Of a stretch of 6,459 nt of DNA, positions 1 through 5,231 are shown piece after piece. Every line of letters begins with the position of its first letter. Positions within the stretch are counted from its first letter, which is position 1. This stretch comes from DASQFU01 sp035632955 (GTDB lineage: Bacteria; Eisenbacteria; RBG-16-71-46), in contig DASQFU010000132.1 of the NCBI GenBank assembly GCA_035632955.1, positions 1-6,459 of the forward strand. Reading direction: 5' to 3'. A model generated the notes under the pieces. That model did no database searches. It was not told the origin of the DNA and worked only from the letters and a program-made list of their open reading frames with translations. The position numbers were made by a program, and so were the translations under genes.

Positions 1-735
1 TTCGAGGTCGAGCACGGCCGGCTGGTGGCGGTCGTGGACGCGAGCGCGATCACGGCAATCCGGACCGCCGCGGTCAGCGCCGTCGCCACACGGGCACTCG
101 CGCGGCCGGACGCGGGAGATCTCGCGATTCTCGGCTCGGGCGTTCAGGCAGCGAGCCATCTCGAAGCGATGCGTGCGGTCCGGCCGCTGGGCCGGGTGCG
201 GGTATGGAGCCGCACGCCGGAGAACGCTCGGGCGTTCGCCGAGCGCGAGGCGCGGCGCCACGGTCTTGCGGTCGAGCCGATGCCCTCCGCGCGCGACGCC
301 CTGGAAGGCGCCGATCTCGTGTGCACGACGACCGCGGCCAGGGAACCGATCGTGCTCGGCGAATGGCTCGTTCCCGGTGCGCACGTGAACGCGGTCGGCG
401 CGTGCTTCGCTGGCGCGCGCGAGCTGGACAGCGCCGCGGTGGCGCGGGCGCGCCTGTTCGTGGATCGACGGGAATCCGCGCTGAACGAGGCCGGAGACTT
501 CCTGATCGCCCGCCAGGAAGGCGCGATCGGCGACGATCACATCGCGGGCGAGCTGGGAGAAGTTCTGCTCGGCCGGGTCGCCGGACGAACCTCGCCCGAT
601 CAAATCACGCTGTTCGAGTCGCTCGGGCTCGCGGTCGAGGATCTGGCCGTGGCCGAGCACATTCATCGCAAGGCGTTGGCCGAGGACGCAGGCATGGCGC
701 TCGAGTTCGGCGGGCGACGGCATGCTCACCATTAA
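1..735 (+). CDS. Ornithine cyclodeaminase/mu-crystallin family NAD(P)-dependent reductase, 5' end missing
   Basis: This is the 3' part of a reductase of the ornithine cyclodeaminase/mu-crystallin family. The frame is open from base 1 (244 codons before the stop), and the GTG at 25 is an internal codon, so the true start lies upstream; members are usually 310-350 residues. Seen: the family motif AITAIRTAAVSAVATR near the start, then the Rossmann loop GSGVQA (133-150), a beta-2 region ending VWSRTPENA, then VNAVGA.....RELD and the C-terminal ITLFESLGLAVEDLA signature. The N-terminal half of the substrate site is not in the window. Family members include ornithine cyclodeaminase, alanine dehydrogenase, ketimine reductase and iminosuccinate reductase. 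The codon that I align from memory with the catalytic Asp of true ornithine cyclodeaminase is Cys here (403-405), which argues against that exact activity. The stop overlaps the downstream PLP dehydratase by 14 bases, so the two are probably co-translated and act in one pathway, possibly reduction of an imino acid. The family call is firm; the substrate is unknown. Confidence 0.93.
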   Translation, partial: FEVEHGRLVAVVDASAITAIRTAAVSAVATRALARPDAGDLAILGSGVQAASHLEAMRAVRPLGRVRVWSRTPENARAFAEREARRHGLAVEPMPSARDALEGADLVCTTTAAREPIVLGEWLVPGAHVNAVGACFAGARELDSAAVARARLFVDRRESALNEAGDFLIARQEGAIGDDHIAGELGEVLLGRVAGRTSPDQITLFESLGLAVEDLAVAEHIHRKALAEDAGMALEFGGRRHAHH

Positions 736-1741
736 CCCTCCGATGCTCGACGACGTGCTCGCCGCGCGCGAGAGGATCGCGGACCTGGCGCTCAGGACGC
801 CGCTGATCCCGCTCTCGATCGAGAACGCGCCGGCTCCGATCTACCTCAAGCTCGAGAATCTGCAGCCGATCGGCTCGTTCAAGCTGCGCGGCGCCGCCAA
901 CGCGATGATGGCGGCGGGATCCGGCGCGTTGACGCGCGGCGTCCTGACCGCGAGCGCCGGCAACATGGCGCAGGGCGTGGCCTGGACCGCGCGGCGTCTC
1001 GGAGTTCCGTGCACGGTGCTGGTGCCGGATCGCGCGCCCGAGATCAAGCTCGCGGCGATCGAGCGACTCGGCGCCCGCGTGGTCAAGCTGCCGTTCGAGG
1101 AATGGTGGCAGACGCTGGTCACTCATCGGGTCCCGCGCGACCTCGGCCGGTTCATCCATCCCGTGTGCGATCGGGCGGTGATCGCCGGCAACGGAACGAT
1201 CGGGCTCGAGATCCTCGAGGACCTGCCGGACGTGGAGACGATCGTCGTGCCCTACGGCGGCGGCGGGTTGAGCTGCGGCATCGGAACGGCCGTGAAGGCG
1301 CTTCGGCCGCAGGTGAAGCTGCTCGCGTGCGAGGTCGAGACGGCGACGCCGCTCACCACTTCGCTCGCGGCCGGCATGCCTGCCCAGACCGCGCACGTGC
1401 CGAGCTTCGTGGATGGGATCGGCGCCCCGAGCCTGCTGGAGGAGATGTGGCCGATGGTGCGCCGGCTGATCGACGGCGCCGTCGTGGTTTCGCTCGCCGA
1501 GGTCGCCGCGGCGATCAGGCTGCTGGTCGAGCGTGCGCACGTGGTCGCCGAGGGTGCAGGCGCGGCATCGGTCGCTGCCGCGCTCGCGGGCCGTGCGGGC
1601 ACCGGCCCGATCGTCTGCGTCGTCTCGGGCGGCAACCTCGATCGCGAGAAGCTGGTCGCGATCCTGGCGGGGGAAGTGCCCGGCGTCTCGACGCATAGGG
1701 ACGGGGCACCCGTCGCCGCCGCGACGAAGACGAACGCGTAG
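722..1741 (+). CDS. PLP-dependent threonine/serine dehydratase-family enzyme (fold type II)
   Basis: Predicted cytosolic PLP enzyme of 339 residues in the tryptophan synthase-beta/threonine dehydratase fold. It probably removes water and ammonia from a hydroxy-amino acid. Seen: the Schiff-base lysine K54 in GSFKLRGA (codon 881-883); the substrate loop TASAGNMAQGVAW (76-88); the PLP phosphate loop YGGGGLSCGIG (178-188); an EGAGAAS motif (277-283); and SGGN (302-305), which contacts the PLP ring nitrogen. There is no C-terminal ACT domain, so it resembles catabolic dehydratases, serine racemase and hydroxyaspartate dehydratases more than the long biosynthetic IlvA. Two oddities stand out. The usual His after SxGN is Met (codon 965-967). 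The Ser used by serine racemase as its second base is Ala, as in IlvA-type enzymes, which makes racemisation less likely. The start at 722 overlaps the reductase gene by 14 bases with only a weak upstream purine stretch; ATG 743 is an alternative. The pair recalls BhcB/BhcD and EutB/EutC. Family is secure, substrate is inferred. Confidence 0.92.
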   Translation: MLTINPPMLDDVLAARERIADLALRTPLIPLSIENAPAPIYLKLENLQPIGSFKLRGAANAMMAAGSGALTRGVLTASAGNMAQGVAWTARRLGVPCTVLVPDRAPEIKLAAIERLGARVVKLPFEEWWQTLVTHRVPRDLGRFIHPVCDRAVIAGNGTIGLEILEDLPDVETIVVPYGGGGLSCGIGTAVKALRPQVKLLACEVETATPLTTSLAAGMPAQTAHVPSFVDGIGAPSLLEEMWPMVRRLIDGAVVVSLAEVAAAIRLLVERAHVVAEGAGAASVAAALAGRAGTGPIVCVVSGGNLDREKLVAILAGEVPGVSTHRDGAPVAAATKTNA

Positions 1742-1819
1742 GTCGCGACTCGGGCGTACCGACCGCGCAATCTCCGGACAACCTTTCACGGCCGAAACCG
1801 GCGTCCGAGCGACCGTCCC

Positions 1820-1842
1820 AAACCGCCATTCGCCGGTGGTTT
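1820..1842 (+). other. Hairpin-forming inverted repeat, possible weak terminator or operator
   Basis: AAACCGCC (1820-1827) pairs with GGTGGTTT (1835-1842) across a 7-base loop, giving eight pairs including one G-U. There is no separate T-run after the stem (the following bases are CCCGCC), so it is not a classical intrinsic terminator. It could still mark the end of the dehydratase transcript or be an operator or leader structure of the next operon. The 3' arm can also pair differently, with TTTCC (1840-1844) against GGAAA (1856-1860). Confidence 0.35.
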
Positions 1843-1926
1843 CCCGCCGCTCGCCGGAAAGCCCGCGCCCCGCGCGCTGGCCCTCCGTAACCTGCTCATG
1901 TCGACGCAAGAACGGCGGACGCAAGC

Positions 1927-1934
1927 AAAGGAGG
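1927..1934 (+). promoter_or_regulatory. Strong Shine-Dalgarno sequence fixing the start at 1940
   Basis: AAAGGAGG lies 5 bases before ATG 1940 and nearly matches the anti-Shine-Dalgarno consensus. It decides the start in favour of 1940 over the in-frame ATG 42 bases upstream at 1898, which has no comparable site. It is the strongest ribosome binding site in the window, as expected for the first gene of an operon. Confidence 0.85.
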
Positions 1935-1939
1935 ACGTC

Positions 1940-2305
1940 ATGAAGAACCGGAAACAGGAGCGCAGCCGACCGAGGTCGATCTTCTTCGGGCTGTTCCTGA
2001 TCGCGATCGGGACGGCGTTCCTGCTCGATCGCTTCGGCGTGCTCAACGTTCCTTCGCTCGGTCGGCTGTGGCCCGGATTCGTGATCGGCCTGGGTCTCGT
2101 GCACGTGCTCGAAGGGCGAATCGGCTCGGGGATGATGTTCGTGGTGTTCGGAACGTGGTTCTTCGCCTGCGAGTACGCGTGGCTCGGCCTCACGTTCCGG
2201 AACTCCTGGCCGCTGCTGATCGTGGCGCTCGGCCTGAGCATGATCCTCGAATCGCTCGTCAGGTCTCGTCGCAACACCGAGATTTCGGAAGGAGGCGCGC
2301 AATGA
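1940..2305 (+). CDS. Four-helix LiaI/LiaF-type membrane protein (DUF5668-like)
   Basis: Small integral membrane protein of 121 residues, predicted in the cytoplasmic membrane. A basic N-terminus (about 1-12) is followed by four hydrophobic segments at roughly 13-29, 43-57, 61-77 and 90-105, then a charged C-terminal tail. It carries the repeated signature of LiaI/LiaF-type transmembrane regions: FLLDRFGVLNV followed by LWP (W44-P45), and a second copy ending SWPLLIVALGL (W90-P91), 46 residues apart. This matches the N-terminal half of the LiaF-like protein encoded two genes downstream, so the two look paralogous. In Firmicutes, LiaI and LiaF are membrane partners of the LiaSR cell-envelope stress system; a similar sensing or scaffold role is inferred here. 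The start is set by AAAGGAGG. The stop overlaps the next start as ATGA. An orthologous symbol is not justified. Confidence 0.82.
   Translation: MKNRKQERSRPRSIFFGLFLIAIGTAFLLDRFGVLNVPSLGRLWPGFVIGLGLVHVLEGRIGSGMMFVVFGTWFFACEYAWLGLTFRNSWPLLIVALGLSMILESLVRSRRNTEISEGGAQ
2289..2295 (+). promoter_or_regulatory. Shine-Dalgarno sequence for the 98-residue membrane protein
   Basis: AAGGAGG lies inside the end of the preceding gene, 6 bases before ATG 2302. It supports the short ORF starting at 2302 as a real gene and rules out the longer in-frame reading that begins at 2068 inside the upstream gene. Confidence 0.8.
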
Positions 2306-2598
2306 CATCTCGTACGATCGTGCGCGAGCGCACGCTCTGGATCACGGCGATCGCCGTGCTCGCCACGGCGTTGAGCTGGTGGTCCGCGATCGCGCTCGGA
2401 TTGTGGGTTCACGCGACGGCCGGCTCGCAAGGAGAGGTATACATCGTCGCGAAGACCCTGGTGCGCGCGGGCTGGCTGCTGGCTCGAGAGCACGGCACGG
2501 TGCTGGTGGGGGCGCCGCTCCTCGCCTGCGGTCTGGTGGCGGTCGCCCAGGGACTATGGCGGGCGGCGAGCAGCAGGGAAGGGGTGCGTCATGCGTGA
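2302..2598 (+). CDS. Small two-helix membrane protein of unknown function
   Basis: I do not recognise this 98-residue protein. It has a basic N-terminus, a hydrophobic helix at about 12-36 containing LSWWSAIALGLWV, a mixed middle stretch (about 37-64) and a second hydrophobic helix at about 66-86 ending in a basic tail. This predicts a two-pass inner-membrane protein with both ends in the cytoplasm. Reality is supported by a strong AAGGAGG site, a 4-base overlap (ATGA) with the gene before and an 8-base overlap with the LiaF-like gene after. Its place between two LiaI/LiaF-type membrane genes suggests a subunit or modulator of that complex, which is inference from position only. No enzymatic motif or conserved charged intramembrane residue is evident. 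Confidence 0.78.
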   Translation: MTSRTIVRERTLWITAIAVLATALSWWSAIALGLWVHATAGSQGEVYIVAKTLVRAGWLLAREHGTVLVGAPLLACGLVAVAQGLWRAASSREGVRHA

Positions 2599-3331
2599 TC
2601 CCGATTCGCATCTCAGCAGCTTCGAGCGTCGAGCGCAGATCGAGGAGCAGCGACTTCATCCCCTCGGCGGCCGTCTCATTGTCGGCGTGCTGGTGCTGGT
2701 CGTCGGCGTCGTGTTCATGCTCGACAACTTGAACCTGCTCGAGGCCGGGGCGGTGCTGCGCTGGTGGCCGCTGCTGCTCGTGACCTATGGTGCAGTGACG
2801 CTGGCGGGCATCGGGCAGCCGTCGCGTCCGATCAAGGGTGCCGTGATCGTGCTGATTGGCGGCTGGCTGCTCCTGAACGAGTTCAACGTCGTGACCTTGA
2901 ATCCCTGGCAGCTCTGGCCGGTCCTGCTGGTCGCGCTCGGCATCTCGATCGTGAGCGGCGCGTTCTCACGCTCCCGAGAGGGCCAGCGTGCCGAGGACGT
3001 CTCGGCGCAGTTGCGGGGATTCGCACTCATGGGCGGCATCCAGCGTCGCATCGCGTCGAAGGACTTTCGCGGCGGCGAGGTGACGGCGATCATGGGCGGC
3101 TACGACATAGACCTCCGCTCGGCGCAGCTCGCGGAGGGAAACGCGGTGATCGACGGGCTCGTGCTGATGGGAGGCGTCGACCTGTTCGTGCCCGAGGGCT
3201 GGAAGGTGTCGGGCGAGGCGTTGGCGCTCCTTGGCGGGTTCGAAGACAAGTCGAAGACTCCCGTCGAGCCTACGGGACATCTCGTGATCAAGGGGTTGGT
3301 GGTCATGGGCGGCGTCGAGATCAAGAACTGA
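2591..3331 (+). CDS. LiaF-like membrane protein with C-terminal cell-wall-active-antibiotics-response domain
   Basis: A 246-residue protein with two halves. The N-terminal half (about 25-124) has four hydrophobic segments at about 25-45, 57-74, 81-97 and 105-124, with two copies of the LiaI/LiaF signature: FMLDNLNLLEA followed by WWP (W59-P60), and LLNEFNVVTL followed by LWPVLLVALGI (W109-P110). The C-terminal half (about 137-246) is a soluble beta-rich domain typical of LiaF/YvqF proteins. It shows regularly spaced glycine turns: MGG at 147, 168, 193 and 239, and LGG at 214. In Bacillus, LiaF inhibits the kinase LiaS until envelope damage occurs. Here the gene sits directly before a histidine kinase gene (3-base gap), so a similar sensor or inhibitor role is inferred. 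Start ATG 2591 has a purine-rich site (GGGAAGGGG) just upstream and overlaps the previous gene by 8 bases. Family call is strong; the partner and signal are inferred. Confidence 0.9.
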   Translation: MRDPDSHLSSFERRAQIEEQRLHPLGGRLIVGVLVLVVGVVFMLDNLNLLEAGAVLRWWPLLLVTYGAVTLAGIGQPSRPIKGAVIVLIGGWLLLNEFNVVTLNPWQLWPVLLVALGISIVSGAFSRSREGQRAEDVSAQLRGFALMGGIQRRIASKDFRGGEVTAIMGGYDIDLRSAQLAEGNAVIDGLVLMGGVDLFVPEGWKVSGEALALLGGFEDKSKTPVEPTGHLVIKGLVVMGGVEIKN

Positions 3332-3334
3332 TCC

Positions 3335-4417
3335 ATGCATCCGCTGCTGGCCGGCCGGCTGCGTCCGGCCCTCTACCTCGGCGTGTGGCTCGGCATCGGC
3401 ACGATGCTGACTTCGCTGATGATGCTGCTCGAGCCGCGGCCGCTGCGCGACGCGGTCACGTTCGCAGGCCCGCTCGTGCTCACGTACGCGTTCGTCTGCC
3501 TCTCGGCGTGGTGGGTGTGCCGCGCCCATCCGTTGGGGACGACGCCGCCGCTCCGCTTGCTCGCGAGCCTGCTGGGCGCGGCCCTGCTCGCGAGCGCCGT
3601 GTGGGTCGGCGCCGGAGCCTTGTGGGCGATCCTGCTCGAGCGTACCGCGGTCGATCCCGGCCGCGCCGGCGTCCTGCGTGATCTCGGCCTGCTGTTCACG
3701 GCCGGCATCATCTTGTATGCGGAATCGATCGTCATTCACTACTTCCTGCTCGCGTTCGAGTCGGCGCGAACCGCCGAGCGCCGCGCGTTCGAGTCCCAGG
3801 TCAGCGCTCGCGACGCCGAGCTGCGCGCGTTGCGCGCCCAGCTCAATCCCCACTTCCTGTTCAACAGCCTGAACTCGATCAGCGCTCTGACCGGTCCCGA
3901 CCCCGAGGCGGCGCGGCGCATGTGTCAGCTCCTCGGCGACTTCCTCCGCACCAGCTTGAGCCTGGGCGCGCGCGAGCAGGTTGCGTTCGCCGACGAGTTG
4001 GCGCTGGCCGAGCGCTACCTGTCGATCGAGCAGGTGCGATTCGGCGCCCGGCTCGGCTTCGAGAAGCACATCGATCCGGACGCGGAGCGGTGCCTGGTCC
4101 CGCCGTTGCTGATCCAACCACTGATCGAGAACGCAGTGAAGCACGGCGTCGCCGACCGCGTCGACGGAGGCGTCGTCAAGATCGAGGCGCGACGCCGTGG
4201 CCCAGCGCTCGAAGTCACGGTCGAGAATCCGCGCGATCCCGAGGCGCCTCAGCGACGCGGCCACGGGGTGGGGCTCGAAAACGTGCGGCGGCGCCTACAG
4301 GCGCTCGATCCGCGCGGGACGCGCGTCGACGTGTTCCGCGAAACAGAGCGCTTTCGCGTCGTGCTGACGCTGCCGGCGGTCGAGAACGTCAATGGAGCGG
4401 ACGATGGCCGCCCCTGA
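3335..4417 (+). CDS. LytS/YehU-family membrane sensor histidine kinase
   Basis: Predicted inner-membrane sensor kinase of 360 residues that passes phosphate to the LytTR regulator encoded next. Seen: four hydrophobic segments (about 13-31, 42-62, 74-98, 117-140) joined by short loops, with no sizeable extracytoplasmic domain; a charged linker helix, probably coiled coil (about 141-168); the phosphoacceptor motif AQLNPHFLFNSLN with H173 (codon 3851-3853); and an ATPase domain with N-box IQPLIENAVKHGV (260-272) and glycine box GHGVGLENVRRRL (309-321). All key residues are present, so it should be active. This His_kinase (PF06580-type) architecture is that of LytS, YehU and AgrC relatives, not of LiaS. 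Lack of an outer sensor domain fits sensing within the membrane or through a partner such as the LiaF-like protein. Only 3 bases separate it from that gene and no good Shine-Dalgarno is seen, so translation is probably coupled. Confidence 0.95.
   Translation: MHPLLAGRLRPALYLGVWLGIGTMLTSLMMLLEPRPLRDAVTFAGPLVLTYAFVCLSAWWVCRAHPLGTTPPLRLLASLLGAALLASAVWVGAGALWAILLERTAVDPGRAGVLRDLGLLFTAGIILYAESIVIHYFLLAFESARTAERRAFESQVSARDAELRALRAQLNPHFLFNSLNSISALTGPDPEAARRMCQLLGDFLRTSLSLGAREQVAFADELALAERYLSIEQVRFGARLGFEKHIDPDAERCLVPPLLIQPLIENAVKHGVADRVDGGVVKIEARRRGPALEVTVENPRDPEAPQRRGHGVGLENVRRRLQALDPRGTRVDVFRETERFRVVLTLPAVENVNGADDGRP
4394..4397 (+). promoter_or_regulatory. Shine-Dalgarno core favouring the start at 4404
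   Basis: GGAG sits 6 bases before ATG 4404, inside the end of the kinase gene. The alternative in-frame ATG at 4392, which overlaps this site, has only a weak GAGA upstream. The site therefore favours the shorter response regulator, though start choice remains open. Confidence 0.5.
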
Positions 4418-5231
4418 GCCGCGCCTGCGCGCCGTGATCGTGGACGACGAAGCGCCCGCGCGAGCGCTACTGCGCGAGTATCTGGCGGCGCACGCGGACG
4501 TCGAGGTCGTCGGCGAATGCACGAACGGGTTCGAGGCGGTGAAGCAGATCGGTGAGCTGGCGCCCGACATCGCGTTTCTCGACGTGCAGATGCCGAAGCT
4601 CGACGGCTTCGAAGTGCTGGAGCTGATCGACTCTCGTCCCGCAGTCGTGTTCGTCACCGCGTACGACGAGTACGCGCTCAAAGCCTTCGAGGTGCACGCG
4701 GTCGATTATCTGTTGAAGCCGGTCGGGCGCGAGCGGCTCGACGAAGCGTTGGCGCACGTGCGTGCGCGCCGCGCGGCGGTGCCTGCGACGAAGCCGGCAG
4801 CCGGCGATCTGGCGTCGTTCGGGCCGCGCCCGCCGTCGCCCGCGGCGCTCGCGGCTGCAGCGCGTCCGCCGGGCCAGTTCGTCGAGCGCGTGCTGGTCAA
4901 GGACGGCGCGAACGTGCACGTGATCCCGGTAGAGCGGTTGGATTGGATCGAAGCGCAGGACGACTACGTGGCGATTCACTCCGGCGGCAAGAGCTACCTC
5001 AAGGCGCAGACGCTCGCCGACGTCGCCGCCGGGCTCGATCCCGCCCGCTTCGTTCGCATTCATCGCTCGACGGTGCTGAACGTGGAGCGTCTCGCACGGC
5101 TCGAGCTCTATGCCAAGGACAGCCGAGTCGCCTATCTCGCCGATGGCCGTGAGCTACCCGTCAGCCGCACCGGCTACGCGCGGCTGCGCGAGCTACTCGA
5201 GGGACGCAGCCCCGGACAGAGCGGTTCGTGA
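4404..5231 (+). CDS. LytTR-family response regulator
   Basis: DNA-binding response regulator of 275 residues, the expected partner of the upstream LytS-type kinase. Receiver domain (about 8-120): acidic pair D14-D15 in VIVDDEAPAR, phosphoacceptor D60 in FLDVQMPKLDGFE (codon 4581-4583), T85 in FVTAYDEYALKAF and K105 in YLLKPV, so every conserved receiver residue is present. An Ala/Pro-rich flexible linker (about 122-158) leads to the LytTR domain (about 160-266) with the usual motifs LDWIEAQDDYVAIHS, FVRIHRSTVLNV and LPVSRTGYARL. LytTR proteins bind short direct repeats and often control cell-wall, competence or virulence genes. The target here may be the operon's own promoter region at 1742-1939. 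Overlap with the kinase is 14 bases from this start, or 26 if ATG 4392 is used, which would add MERT at the N-terminus. The stop overlaps the dehydrogenase start by 4 bases. Confidence 0.94.
   Translation: MAAPEPRLRAVIVDDEAPARALLREYLAAHADVEVVGECTNGFEAVKQIGELAPDIAFLDVQMPKLDGFEVLELIDSRPAVVFVTAYDEYALKAFEVHAVDYLLKPVGRERLDEALAHVRARRAAVPATKPAAGDLASFGPRPPSPAALAAAARPPGQFVERVLVKDGANVHVIPVERLDWIEAQDDYVAIHSGGKSYLKAQTLADVAAGLDPARFVRIHRSTVLNVERLARLELYAKDSRVAYLADGRELPVSRTGYARLRELLEGRSPGQSGS

Larger units (their letters stand above)
1742..1939 (+). promoter_or_regulatory. Intergenic region before the Lia-like operon, likely promoter/leader
   Basis: This 198-base gap is the only sizeable space between genes in the window. 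It separates the dehydratase unit from the six-gene membrane/regulatory operon, so the operon promoter should lie here. I see no convincing -35/-10 hexamer pair, which is common in GC-rich DNA with alternative sigma factors. It contains a hairpin at 1820-1842, a smaller one at 1791-1802, and five copies of ACCG (1758, 1762, 1797, 1812, 1822) at uneven spacing. The promoter role is inferred from position only. Confidence 0.45.

Noticed and set aside
722..1741. Serine racemase or biosynthetic IlvA as a specific name for the PLP enzyme
   Set aside because: The racemase second-base Ser is replaced by Ala and there is no ACT regulatory domain, so neither specific name is justified.
1898..1939. Upstream in-frame ATG that would extend the first membrane protein by 14 residues
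   Set aside because: The extension is hydrophilic and would contain the AAAGGAGG ribosome site itself, which is ideally placed for ATG 1940.
2068..2301. In-frame upstream extension of the 98-residue protein
   Set aside because: It lies in another frame within the preceding membrane gene and is arginine-rich. A strong Shine-Dalgarno sequence and ATGA overlap define the start at 2302.
605..2308. Very long open frame on the - strand (567 codons) crossing four + strand features
   Set aside because: Its translation is dominated by Arg, Asp, Glu, His and Pro with no recognisable domain. It runs antisense to two clear enzyme and membrane genes, a normal artefact of high-GC codon use.
2966..4264. 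Long - strand open frame (432 codons) opposite the LiaF-like and kinase genes
   Set aside because: Low-complexity Arg/Gln/Ala/Glu composition with no motifs, while the + strand genes beneath it have complete catalytic and structural motifs.
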